This document shows positions 1 to 7,227 of a stretch of 14,638 nt of DNA, one piece after another. The position numbers and the translations under genes are program-made. The notes under the pieces were generated by a model. The model ran no database searches, was not told where the DNA came from, and saw only the letters and a program-made list of their open reading frames with translations. Numbering within the stretch: the stretch's first letter is position 1; every line of letters begins with the position of its first letter. The stretch comes from Pirellulales bacterium (GTDB taxonomy: Bacteria; Planctomycetota; Planctomycetia; Pirellulales; JAICIG01), in the NCBI GenBank assembly GCA_025924495.1, contig JAICIG010000181.1, positions 1-14,638 of the forward strand, read 5' to 3'.

Positions 1-1055
1 ATGGTCAAGCTGGCGACGAACGCGCCAGGCGCGCATTTGTCTTCATGCGCGCGCAGGACCAGGGTGCTCGTGCGATACAGATCGCATGGACCCGCCCGAG
101 GAGGCTCGGGCTGGTCAAGCCCAGCCTGCCATTGCCGCCAGGCGTCGACATAGCTTTGCTTCAGCGCATCGACATCATCCAGCAAGCATTGGCGCACCCG
201 ATAGCCGGCCTCGTTTGCCTCCGAGCCAAAGCCCAGAGCAACTACGAACTCCCCTCCCGATTGCTCATGGTCAATTTCGCCAATCAAAACGGAGTTGCCG
301 GGCGGCGCGCTACGATATGTCTGCGTCAGCCTGCCGTAGCGACGCAACTGTCGGCGGCCGTCGGATGTCGGCATGTACCCGACAGATCGTTTTCGCCAGG
401 AAACCGAGCATCCGAGCGCCGCGCATTGCTCGCGTTCTTGCGCCAGCAGCAGCGGCTGACCTTTGAATTGACCCAACCGGGCCCAATTGTGCCAGCCGTC
501 GTTGCCCAGATGGGGGTCGGCCAACACATGAAGGCGATAGTCTTCGAGCCGGCCTCGTAGCGGCACGAAGCGGACGACCTGCAGCAAAGCGGGACTTGTC
601 GGATGAGCAAAGATCGATTTCTCCACGCGATAGCGTCCGGCTCGGCAAGTGTTGATCACTCGAAAAAACGGTACGCCATCGAATGGGCATTCAATCGCAT
701 GCTCGGCGTCCGCGTCTTCCTCCGAATAAAATCCGCGCGGCCCCGTCACAATCAACTGCATCGAGCCGATCGCCGGTTGGTCGGCTCGGGGGTAGAAGAC
801 TTCGGTCACTTTGCCATGATGAATCGTAAACCATAAGTTCGCCTGCGGACTGATGGCCGTCCCGACTGCTTGCTTGGCGCTCGATGTCCAGTGCGGCGCT
901 TTGCCCGGCCACCCTGGGGCCAGCGCGAGTTCGGGCTTGAATCTTCGCCAGGCCCAAATTGCCGCCGCGCATGCAGCCGCCGTTCCGCCAAAAAGCAACT
1001 TAAAATTAGCGCGTATTGACGCCGCCGGCCATCCAAGTGAAACGTTGTGGAACAT
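1..1055 (-). CDS. GH15 glucoamylase / glucodextranase-like protein, 5' part (3' end outside window)
   Basis: This gene is read on the minus strand from ATG at 1055-1053 and stays open for 351 codons to the window edge, so the C-terminal part is missing. Residues about 18-36 are hydrophobic (LLFGGTAAACAAAIWAW) and could be a membrane anchor or uncleaved signal. From residue 45 it matches the N-terminal beta-sandwich domain of bacterial glucoamylases and glucodextranases: APGWPGKAPHWTSSAKQAVG, LWFTIHHGKVTEVFYPR, GRLEDYRLHVLADPHLGN. Around residues 326-351 LYRTSTLVL and GAFVASLT resemble the start of the GH15 catalytic (alpha/alpha)6 barrel. Known members hydrolyse terminal alpha-glucosidic bonds from non-reducing ends of starch- or dextran-like glucans. 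The catalytic glutamates lie beyond the window, so activity cannot be judged. An in-frame TAA at 1121-1119 bounds the start, and ATG 1055 is the first good start, with a purine-rich GGGAAGCGGG upstream. Family call is strong; exact substrate is unknown. Confidence 0.88.
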   Translation of the reverse strand, partial: MFHNVSLGWPAASIRANFKLLFGGTAAACAAAIWAWRRFKPELALAPGWPGKAPHWTSSAKQAVGTAISPQANLWFTIHHGKVTEVFYPRADQPAIGSMQLIVTGPRGFYSEEDADAEHAIECPFDGVPFFRVINTCRAGRYRVEKSIFAHPTSPALLQVVRFVPLRGRLEDYRLHVLADPHLGNDGWHNWARLGQFKGQPLLLAQEREQCAALGCSVSWRKRSVGYMPTSDGRRQLRRYGRLTQTYRSAPPGNSVLIGEIDHEQSGGEFVVALGFGSEANEAGYRVRQCLLDDVDALKQSYVDAWRQWQAGLDQPEPPRAGPCDLYRTSTLVLRAHEDKCAPGAFVASLT

Positions 1056-1549
1056 GTTTAACCCGCTTCCCAGGCGCCGATTACCTTGCCGCGACGAGTC
1101 GATCGCAACGCCCGAGCCTTAGCGCCCAGGCAGAAGAAGGCTTCCTTGATACTTGCCGGATGTTGTGGCTCGCCGCAGTCGCTCCACGCACCCATTAGCT
1201 GCCAGCCACCCTTCGATCTCCTTGCGGGCGGCTCCCAAGCTGCTCGAATGTAAGGCAGAGCATGCAACATCGGCGCCGTAGCGGCGTTGATCGCTTGGTC
1301 GAGATCAGCGCGTTACGTTTCTTAGAGGCGCCGGGGTGAAGGAGAACCCGTTGAACGGCCCCACTACCGTCCGGCAGCGGCAATTAAGGGCGCGCTGAAA
1401 GGTTGGAGTGAACAGCTCTTGGCCAGCAAACTCAGTCAGCATGGTCGATCGGTAATCGGAGAGCCGGCTTGCCCCGCGGCGCCTCGGCCTACGACGGTTC
1501 ATGCAACCAAACCAAAGGTCGCACAATCGCTCGTTAGAGACTTAAGCGA
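1056..1549. other. about 490-base stretch without a convincing gene
   Basis: This lies between the start of the GH15 gene and the end of the DUF6496 gene. I find no tRNA, no insertion-sequence ends and no protein I recognise. On the minus strand there are only short open stretches. One, from ATG 1270 to TAA 1060-1058 (70 codons), stops two bases before the GH15 ATG, which is the spacing of translationally coupled genes. It has no Shine-Dalgarno sequence and no recognisable motif. The stretch presumably holds the GH15 promoter, but I see no clear -35/-10 pair. It could also be a decayed gene. Confidence 0.5.
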
Positions 1550-1550
1550 T
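1526..1550 (-). terminator. weak hairpin at the end of the DUF6496 gene
   Basis: Bases 1526-1531 (ATCGCT) and 1545-1550 (AGCGAT) form a 6-bp inverted repeat with a 13-base loop. The right arm overlaps the TGA stop of the lysine-rich gene. On the minus strand the hairpin is followed by TGTGCG, not a T-run, so at best it is a weak or factor-dependent terminator. It may be chance. Confidence 0.2.
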
Positions 1551-1759
1551 CAGCTTTTCTTCTTCTTACTCTTCTTGCTACTCTTCTTTTTCTTGGGGAC
1601 CTTGGCGCCCTTCTTGCGCGCTTTGGATAGACCGATCGCAATGGCCTGTTTCTTGCTCTTGACCTTTTTCTTTGCCTTGCCGCTATGGAGCTTGCCTTTC
1701 TTTTTCTTGTGCATCGCCTTCTTGACTTCGCCTTTGGCTTTTTTGCCGTATTTTGCCAT
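1550..1759 (-). CDS. lysine-rich DUF6496 small basic protein
   Basis: A 69-residue protein with 32 lysines (46%), a single acidic residue (E11), and no Cys or Trp. Residues 1-55 fit the DUF6496 pattern: MAKYGKKAKGEVKKAMH, then a lysine-rich link, then KVKSKKQAIAIGLSKARKKG at 33-52. The C-terminus (56-69) is an almost pure Lys/Ser tail, KKKKSSKKSKKKKS, longer and more basic than I remember for the family. The frame is open upstream to 1909, but I chose ATG 1759 because the family begins with this MAKYGKKA-type sequence and AGGGA lies 9 bases upstream. No function is established for DUF6496 as far as I know. The composition resembles histone H1-like tails, so binding to DNA, RNA or another polyanion is a reasonable inference. 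It lies 119 bases downstream of the hydrolase gene and could be transcribed with it or alone. Confidence 0.85.
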   Translation of the reverse strand: MAKYGKKAKGEVKKAMHKKKKGKLHSGKAKKKVKSKKQAIAIGLSKARKKGAKVPKKKKSSKKSKKKKS

Positions 1760-1878
1760 GGGTCGTCCCTTTCGAATCAAGTTCAGGCCCGGGATGTTAG
1801 CCACGGCGTGCAAGTCGCGTTCCATTTGCGGGCGAAAGGTCGGCGCCGTGCGGACGTCTGGCGCGCGTTTGCGATGTG

Positions 1879-3921
1879 TCAGTGTGTCCTCTTGCTTGGG
1901 AACTGCCACTGCTCGTCGAAAAAACCGGCTTCTACGATTTCTTCGGCTAGGGGCGCTGAGGGAGCGTCGGGCTGCTTGTCGCCCAGTTTGATCGCGGCCC
2001 AGTCGCCCAGGCGCGGAAAGAGCAAATAATTGAGCGCCCCCAGTTCCGATTCGTGGAACGTGTGGCCGCTATTGACGACGAGGTAACGAGTGTCGTCCGA
2101 CCAAGGGCTGGGACAGATGAGCGCCGGCGCATGGTCGCGCGCGGCATCATGGCGGCCAGCCATTTGCAGTTCAGTTCCGCTCCAGTCGATCGGCAATGCT
2201 GGCAGCGCTTCGCGCAACAGCTTGTTCGAGCCCGGATCGCCGAATAGCACGAGGCTGCAATGTCGCTTGTCCGCCTCGGTCACGTCGATATCGTCTTTGA
2301 TCGGCAATTCGCCGCGAAAGTAGCGGTTCCACTCGTAAGCGAAGCGGCGCAAATTCGCCTCGGCCCACGCCTGCACCTCGCGATTCCAGGGCTCGCCTGT
2401 GCCGCGCACACACAAGAATGGGGTCGTGAATGCGTCGTCGATCGGCCCTTGCAAACCCGGGCGCTTGCCCTGATACGCGCGCTTGGCGTCGCCGTCATTC
2501 AGCACCACCCAGCGCCCTTCGCGCTGTGCGACTACGATGGGCGTTTTCGATTCCGCCGAGCGATCGGACATTGGCGCTTCTTTGCCGCCGACCCGCATGC
2601 GCGGCCTTTCCGCCCAGCGCGCCGGCGGCGTCAGCGCGAACGCCGTGATGTTCGACGGCTCGTCAACGTCGATCGAGCCGTCATCGTTCAAAGTCGCACT
2701 CAATTCGGCGCGGGCGTAATGCTGCTTGAGCGCTAGCACTTGCAGCCAATGGCAGGTCGAGTATTTGAGCGTCCAGGTGACAAACCGCAGTTTGCGGGGC
2801 GAGTGATCGACGCCTAGTCGTGCGAAGGCGCCGATCAAACGCATCTGCTCGCGGTGCGTAATAGGGTCGATGACATGGCCTGTCCCCGGCGAAATCAAGT
2901 TCACGAGCTGTAGTCCTTCCTTGCGCATCGCCTCGGCCATGATCTGGTGCGCCGCAAAGAACACGTCCTTTTCGCCCATGCAAGCAATGGCCGGCACGAT
3001 TCCGGCATTGGCCGCGTAGTCGACCGAGTCGAGCATGTGCAGTCCAAGCTCCTGATGCTCCGCCAGCGGTCCGACCTTGATGAAGTTGTCGAGCGGCGTT
3101 TGCGAAAAGCGGTGTGTATCAACGTAGCCGCAATACGGCCCCAGGGCCGCAAAAAAGTCGGGATGCTTAAGCCCCAAGTGCCATGTGCCCGAGGCGCCCA
3201 TCGACATGCCGCGGAGCACGATCCGATCGCGATCGATGCGGTAGTTTCGGCAGACGGCCTCGATGGCCTCGAAGACGTCCATTTCGCCGGCCCAACGATA
3301 ACAGTTCTCGACTCGCCCCAACGGGTGCAGTTCAATAAACGGTTGTTCATCGAGCGTCGGCGCCGGATCGGCTGCCTTGAATCGCTCGATGAACCTCAGT
3401 TCGCTCAGGCCGACCGGTCTCGTGCTGCCATGCAGCACAACGTCCAATCGGATCGGCTGCTGTGGGTCGTAGCCGGCCGGCACAATCACGCCGTAAGGCT
3501 GCGCGGAACCGTCGATGGCCGAAATATAGCCGCGCTGCAAGCGCCCTGGCTTGCCGGTCGACGCCGCGTCGCCGCTTGTGAGCGTGGCGGCGAGATTGCG
3601 TCCTTCCTCGAGCGCTCGCTTGATCAGTTCGAGATCGGCGGGCGTTAGCTTCGTTTCGTAACGCAGAGCCCAAACGACCCCTTTATGAAAGATGTCGGCG
3701 TCGGCGAAACGGTCCAGTTCCATCGGGTCGCCCGATTGTTCTGCCTGAATTCGCAGCGCCGCCAGTCGATCGCCAAGCTCTGCCAGTTCACGTTGAATTT
3801 CTTGAACCTGATCTTCCGACAAACCGGCCGGCGCGTCAGCCCTCACGGCGGACGATTGGGGCCAGAGCAATGTGGCGAGCACCAGCCACAGAGGCATCGC
3901 CGAGGCTCGTAACATCATCAT
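1879..3921 (-). CDS. exported prolyl-oligopeptidase-like alpha/beta-hydrolase with an extra C-terminal region
   Basis: A 680-residue protein with a Sec signal peptide (residues 1-30; hydrophobic MPLWLVLATLLW, likely cut near RADA). Residues 34-110 are helical and charged, possibly coiled coil. Residues about 130-370 form an alpha/beta-hydrolase of the prolyl oligopeptidase / feruloyl-esterase-like type: oxyanion HG at 164-165 (VVLHGSTRP), nucleophile Ser240 in RGMSMGASGTWHLG, likely acid Asp319 in ACMGEKDVFF, and His349 in SPGTGHVID. The triad looks complete, so an active esterase or peptidase outside the cytoplasm is expected. Residues 375-680 are a second region I do not recognise, with HCSLVLFGDPGSNKLL (554-569) and RYLVVNSGHTFHESELG (612-628). 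The gene starts with three ATGs in a row at 3921-3913; any could be used, and the purine-rich AAAGAAAGACG upstream is a weak ribosome site. It lies 41 bases after the lactonase gene, so co-transcription is likely. Substrate unknown. Confidence 0.85.
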   Translation of the reverse strand: MMMLRASAMPLWLVLATLLWPQSSAVRADAPAGLSEDQVQEIQRELAELGDRLAALRIQAEQSGDPMELDRFADADIFHKGVVWALRYETKLTPADLELIKRALEEGRNLAATLTSGDAASTGKPGRLQRGYISAIDGSAQPYGVIVPAGYDPQQPIRLDVVLHGSTRPVGLSELRFIERFKAADPAPTLDEQPFIELHPLGRVENCYRWAGEMDVFEAIEAVCRNYRIDRDRIVLRGMSMGASGTWHLGLKHPDFFAALGPYCGYVDTHRFSQTPLDNFIKVGPLAEHQELGLHMLDSVDYAANAGIVPAIACMGEKDVFFAAHQIMAEAMRKEGLQLVNLISPGTGHVIDPITHREQMRLIGAFARLGVDHSPRKLRFVTWTLKYSTCHWLQVLALKQHYARAELSATLNDDGSIDVDEPSNITAFALTPPARWAERPRMRVGGKEAPMSDRSAESKTPIVVAQREGRWVVLNDGDAKRAYQGKRPGLQGPIDDAFTTPFLCVRGTGEPWNREVQAWAEANLRRFAYEWNRYFRGELPIKDDIDVTEADKRHCSLVLFGDPGSNKLLREALPALPIDWSGTELQMAGRHDAARDHAPALICPSPWSDDTRYLVVNSGHTFHESELGALNYLLFPRLGDWAAIKLGDKQPDAPSAPLAEEIVEAGFFDEQWQFPSKRTH

Positions 3922-3962
3922 GTCTTCGATCGTCTTTCTTTAACTGCCTGCGAGCGATACGC

Positions 3963-4976
3963 TTATTTGCTGGCGGGCCAAACGACGCGTCCCGGCGTCG
4001 CGCAGCGGATACTGTAGAGCGAGCCGCCTGCGGTGATGTACAACGTCTTCAAATCGTCGCCGCCGAAGGCACAATTCGTAGTCTCGTCTCGCGGCACGGG
4101 CAGAAAGGTCAGCAATTCCCCTGCGGGGCTGAAGACGTAAATGCCCGCCTTTTGATCTTCTGCAGGTTCGGCGGGCGGGCTCGGTTTGTTCAATCCGGCT
4201 GCCACGTACAGCCGACCTTGCTGGTCTTGTTTAAGGCCGTCGGGACCGCGGCCTGCGCCCCAATCGTGCAATAGCTTGCGGCTGCCAAAATCGACGGTTC
4301 CATCGCTGCTCAATGCGAAGCGCCATAGCTTCCGAGCTCCGCCGAAGGAACTGTTGTTGTTGTCGGCAACAAACAGAAAGCGATCGTCAGCCGAGACAAG
4401 TACGCCGTTGGGCCGCTCCAGCTCCCGGCCGATAATCCGCGTGACGTTGCCATCGACGTCGATGCGATAGACCCCTTCGATCGTCCGCCCCTGTTCATCG
4501 AGTATCTCCATCCCTTCGCGACTGCCGTAGCGCGGATCGGAAAAATAGATCCGCCCCTGGGAATCGACGGTCAAGTCGTTGGGCTGGTTGTAGCGCCGCC
4601 CCTGGTAGCGATCAGTCAACACGGTGATCTTGCCGTCCAACTCGGTCCGCGTTACTCGCCGCTCGACCGGTTCGCAGGCGAGCAACCGACCGCGACGATC
4701 GAACAGCAGGCCGTTCGTGCCTGCATCGTTGCGGTAGATGCTCGACTGCCCGTTTCGATCCAGCCGGTAGATGTGGCCATTGCCGCTGGAGAGGACGCCC
4801 AACCCCGGATGCCAGGCGGGCCCTTCTCCCCCCGCGCCGTTATCCACTTTCAGCTTGAGCTCGGCGCCGGGAGCGAAAATAGGCTCTTCCCCGCGACCGG
4901 CTTCTGCTAAGAGAGCGGAGAGGAGAATTGCGAGCCCCAACGCCGCGTTGCCATTCACCTGGAACTTCGGTTCCAT
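3963..4976 (-). CDS. exported SMP-30/gluconolactonase/LRE-like lactonase
   Basis: A 337-residue protein with a Sec signal peptide (NAALGLAILLSALLAEAG, residues 10-27) and a six-bladed beta-propeller of the SMP-30 family. Expected metal and substrate residues are visible: Glu51 in GEGPAWHP, Asn133 in NQPNDLTVDSQG, Asn190 in RPNGVLVS and Asp246 in GPDGLKQDQQG, matching Glu18, Asn103, Asn154 and Asp204 of human SMP-30. Blade repeats such as GRIYFSDPRYG and DRFLFVADNNNS are also clear. Members hydrolyse sugar lactones with a divalent metal ion; the export signal suggests action in the periplasm or at the surface. The frame is open to 5066, but ATG 4976 is preferred because the signal peptide begins there and AGAGG lies about 9 bases upstream. 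It is the first gene of the minus-strand block, divergent from a transporter and followed by the hydrolase. The natural lactone cannot be named from sequence. Confidence 0.88.
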   Translation of the reverse strand: MEPKFQVNGNAALGLAILLSALLAEAGRGEEPIFAPGAELKLKVDNGAGGEGPAWHPGLGVLSSGNGHIYRLDRNGQSSIYRNDAGTNGLLFDRRGRLLACEPVERRVTRTELDGKITVLTDRYQGRRYNQPNDLTVDSQGRIYFSDPRYGSREGMEILDEQGRTIEGVYRIDVDGNVTRIIGRELERPNGVLVSADDRFLFVADNNNSSFGGARKLWRFALSSDGTVDFGSRKLLHDWGAGRGPDGLKQDQQGRLYVAAGLNKPSPPAEPAEDQKAGIYVFSPAGELLTFLPVPRDETTNCAFGGDDLKTLYITAGGSLYSIRCATPGRVVWPASK

Positions 4977-5078
4977 ATCGCTATGCCTCTGCAAAAACGA
5001 TCGCAAAATTGCCCGACATTCGACGACGGCGGCGCCGCTCGCTACGTCACGGCGGCGGCAACGCACCAGGCTTTGCCG

Positions 5079-5106
5079 ATTTTAAATTCCGCGCCGGAGC
5101 TTGCAA
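5079..5106 (-). promoter_or_regulatory. candidate promoter for the lactonase gene
   Basis: On the minus strand TTGCAA (5106-5101) and TAAAAT (5084-5079) are separated by 16 bases. They match 4/6 and 5/6 of the sigma70-type consensus. Transcription would begin near 5072, giving a leader of roughly 95 bases before ATG 4976. TTGCAA is itself palindromic. This is a pattern match only. Confidence 0.33.
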
Positions 5107-5186
5107 TGAAAAATGTCGGCCCGAGACGGCAGCTTTACACCGGGAACAGCGCGTCGATTGCCTGACTTCGCCGGTGCTAAAACTTG

Positions 5187-5216
5187 TTGACCTCGCCCCT
5201 TTGATCGTAGCAGAAT
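5187..5216 (+). promoter_or_regulatory. candidate promoter for the OFA-type transporter gene
   Basis: TTGACC (5187-5192) and CAGAAT (5211-5216) are separated by 18 bases and match 5/6 and 4/6 of the sigma70-type consensus. Transcription would begin about 50 bases before ATG 5274. No stronger pair was seen in the spacer on this strand. Confidence 0.28.
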
Positions 5217-5273
5217 GGCTGCCTGCCAGGTCGGTGCATCCCCGCTTTGTTTCATTCACGCCGAACTTGCTTC

Positions 5274-6965
5274 ATGCCCGGCTTCTTTTCCAAAGAACGT
5301 ATCACGGCGCCGCCGGGCTTCAACCGGTGGCGGGTTCCGCCCGCATCGATCGCCATTCATCTTTGCATTGGTTCGGTTTACGCGTGGAGCGTGTTCAATC
5401 CGCCGCTGATGAAGGTGCGCGGCGTCGCGGCCAGCGCCGCGGGCGATTGGTCGCTGAGCGAAGTCACTTGGGTGTTTACCGTCGCGATCGTTTCGTTGGG
5501 CTTGGCGGCTGCCGTCGCCGGGCGATGGATGGAACGCGTGGGCCCGCGCACGGTCGGCCTCGTGGCCGCTTGTTGTTGGGCCAGCGGCCTGTTTGTCAGC
5601 GGCGCGGGAATCTGGCTACGACAGCTTTCGCTCGTCTACTTGGGCTACGGCGTCCTTGGCGGCATTGGGCTGGGCCTTGGTTACGTCTCCCCCGTCAGCA
5701 CCTTGATCAAATGGTTTCCGGATCGCCGCGGCATGGCCACTGGGTTGGCGATTATGGGTTTCGGTGGCGGCGCCATGATCGCCGCACCTTTGGACGAAGC
5801 GCTGATCCGGCATTTTTATCGACCGCCCGAGTATGTCGGGTCGGAAGGTTCGGTGCGGCTCGCGACCGACGAGCAAGGCATCCGCTTTGCTGACCTCGAC
5901 GGCCAGCGGCGCGAGGTGGTGGTCGTCGGACCCAACGACGTCAAGAAGATGATCGTGCCGGGGCCGCCGGGCATTTATCTGGTCGGCACGGGACGCGCCG
6001 GCGTGGCCGAAGCGTTCGTGGCGCTGGGCGCCGTTTATTTTGTGGTGATGGCGCTGGCGGCGATGTCTTATCGCTTGCCGGCCGCGAATTGGCGCCCGGC
6101 CGACTGGACCCCGGCGGCGAACGAGGCTGCGGCGCGCAAAATGATTAGCTCGAAACATGTGAGCGCCGGTTCGGCGCTGAGGACGCCGCAATTCTATCTG
6201 TTGTGGATCATGCTCTGCTTCAACGTCACCGCGGGTATCGCCGTGCTCGGCGTGGCCAAAACCATGATGACCGATATGTTCGCCTCGGCGGTGCCGCAGA
6301 TCGTGACGGCAGCCTTCGCCACGGTTTACGTCCAGATGACGAGCGCAGCGAACATGGGGGGACGCTTCTTCTGGTCGACGGTTTCCGACCATCTGGGTCG
6401 CAAGGCGACCTACGCCATTTTCTTTGTGGTCGGCGCAGCGGCCTATTTGTCCATTCCCTGGATCGGCCAGCAGTTGACGATCTCGGGCAGTGCTATCTGG
6501 CTGGCGGTCTTTTACGGCGTGACGATGTTGATCTTCACGATGTACGGCGGCGGATTTGCAACGATCCCCGCGTACCTGGCCGATTTGTTTGGCGCGCGTT
6601 ACGTGGCGGCGATTCACGGTCTGCTGTTGACCGCCTGGAGCACGGCCGGGGTACTGGGGCCAATCGCCATCACGTCGCTGCGCGAGCGGGAAGTGCACCG
6701 GGCGATCGAGCGCCTGGCAGCATCGATCGGCGCCGAGCCATTCGAGCAGAAATTCGGCGCGCCGCTTGCGGAACTGCCCGCCTTGATCAAGAGCAACACC
6801 GTCACTATCTCGAAACTGATGGAAATAGCGCCGTCAGGCACGATCGATCCGTCCAGCACGATCTACAACTCCACCATGTACCTGATGGCCGGCTTGCTAG
6901 CGATCGCACTGGTGGCAAACCTCTGCGTGTCGCCGGTTGAAGCGAAGCACCATCTTGACGAGTGA
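5274..6965 (+). CDS. OFA-type major facilitator superfamily transporter
   Basis: A 563-residue inner-membrane transporter. The start resembles the oxalate/formate antiporter (OFA) family: MPGFFSKERITAPPGFNRW, then IAIHLCIGSVYAWSVFNPPL as the first membrane segment. Further signs are the loop GRWMERVGPRTVG (residues 83-95), KWFPDRRGMATGLAIMGFGG (146-165) and, in the second half, GGRFFWSTVSDHLGRKATY (362-380). OFA members carry small organic acids or anions. Two hydrophilic stretches are larger than usual: about 175-245, with RPPEYVGSEGSVRLATDEQG, and about 468-530 before the last membrane helix, with a conserved-looking acidic helix. ATG 5274 is chosen because family members begin at this motif; an in-frame TTG at 5247 would add nine residues. 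No Shine-Dalgarno sequence is visible before either. The gene diverges from the lactonase, hinting at related substrates, but the cargo is not determinable. Confidence 0.87.
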   Translation: MPGFFSKERITAPPGFNRWRVPPASIAIHLCIGSVYAWSVFNPPLMKVRGVAASAAGDWSLSEVTWVFTVAIVSLGLAAAVAGRWMERVGPRTVGLVAACCWASGLFVSGAGIWLRQLSLVYLGYGVLGGIGLGLGYVSPVSTLIKWFPDRRGMATGLAIMGFGGGAMIAAPLDEALIRHFYRPPEYVGSEGSVRLATDEQGIRFADLDGQRREVVVVGPNDVKKMIVPGPPGIYLVGTGRAGVAEAFVALGAVYFVVMALAAMSYRLPAANWRPADWTPAANEAAARKMISSKHVSAGSALRTPQFYLLWIMLCFNVTAGIAVLGVAKTMMTDMFASAVPQIVTAAFATVYVQMTSAANMGGRFFWSTVSDHLGRKATYAIFFVVGAAAYLSIPWIGQQLTISGSAIWLAVFYGVTMLIFTMYGGGFATIPAYLADLFGARYVAAIHGLLLTAWSTAGVLGPIAITSLREREVHRAIERLAASIGAEPFEQKFGAPLAELPALIKSNTVTISKLMEIAPSGTIDPSSTIYNSTMYLMAGLLAIALVANLCVSPVEAKHHLDE

Positions 6966-7018
6966 ACGGCGCCACGGCTCAGAAGGCCGGCTCATGTACG
7001 GGCTCGAGGAATGCCTTC

Positions 7019-7043
7019 CGTGGCTTACCGGGGCGCCACGCCC
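7019..7043 (+). terminator. possible overlapping hairpins after the transporter gene
   Basis: CGTGGC (7019-7024) pairs with GCCACG (7035-7040) across a 10-base loop. Alternatively GGGCG (7031-7035) pairs with CGCCC (7039-7043) across CCA and is followed by TTAATC. The two share bases and exclude each other. Both are short and lack a real T-run, so this is a weak terminator candidate. Confidence 0.22.
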
Positions 7044-7146
7044 TTAATCGGCGCCTGGCCAGCAAAGGCATGTTTGTCGCAGCGACGAGTGCAGGGCATC
7101 TATGAGCCTATTTCGCCGCCAAATTGTGGATTTGAGTGCACTTTGT

Positions 7147-7174
7147 TTGCAGCAAGTTCACGCTGGGGTAAACT
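7147..7174 (+). promoter_or_regulatory. candidate promoter for the PSCyt/DUF1501 unit
   Basis: TTGCAG (7147-7152) and TAAACT (7169-7174) are separated by 16 bases, each matching 4/6 of the sigma70-type consensus. Transcription would begin about 45 bases before ATG 7228. The local drop in GC content at 7120-7180 supports a promoter somewhere here, but the exact boxes are uncertain. Confidence 0.25.
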
Positions 7175-7227
7175 GAAAGCTTGACCTTCCTGATGGCTAA
7201 TTGCCCCCGCCCTGCCTGAGTCGACCC

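Larger units (their letters stand above)
4977..5273. other. divergent intergenic region between lactonase and transporter genes
   Basis: This 297-base spacer separates two genes that point away from each other, so it must hold promoters for both unless one lies farther away. It contains one A/T-rich patch, at 5079-5089, in otherwise GC-rich sequence, and candidate promoters on each strand, listed separately. I see no long inverted repeat that would mark an operator, no riboswitch-like structure and no coding sequence that I trust. Confidence 0.6.
6966..7227. other. intergenic region between transporter and PSCyt genes
   Basis: This 262-base spacer holds possible hairpins at 7019-7043 and a candidate promoter at 7147-7174, described separately. 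The nonamer GGCGCCACG occurs twice (6968-6976 and 7032-7040). I find no small gene that I trust here. The spacing suggests that the PSCyt gene starts a new transcription unit. Confidence 0.5.

Noticed and set aside
45..560. Plus-strand open frame of 171 codons at the left edge.
   Set aside because: It is antisense to the GH15 coding sequence, which shows clear family motifs over its whole length.
1480..1515. A GGTTCATGC sequence resembling a tRNA T-loop.
   Set aside because: No pairing T-stem, acceptor stem or anticodon arm could be built around it.
1419..1991. Plus-strand open frame of 190 codons that looks like a membrane protein rich in Leu and Phe.
   Set aside because: It is the antisense of the lysine codons of the DUF6496 gene: AAG/AAA read backwards give CTT/TTT, so Leu/Phe runs appear. 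The minus-strand protein has a family match and ribosome site.
2947..3648. Plus-strand open frame of 233 codons inside the hydrolase gene.
   Set aside because: It is antisense to the catalytic region of the hydrolase (Ser240, Asp319, His349) and has no recognisable features.
5616..6698. Minus-strand open frame of 360 codons opposite the transporter.
   Set aside because: Arg/His/Gln-rich composition without motifs; the plus strand encodes a clear transporter.
6203..6940. Plus-strand open frame of 245 codons in another frame of the transporter gene.
   Set aside because: Very rich in Arg, Asp and Gly, no motifs; it is an out-of-frame shadow of the membrane protein.
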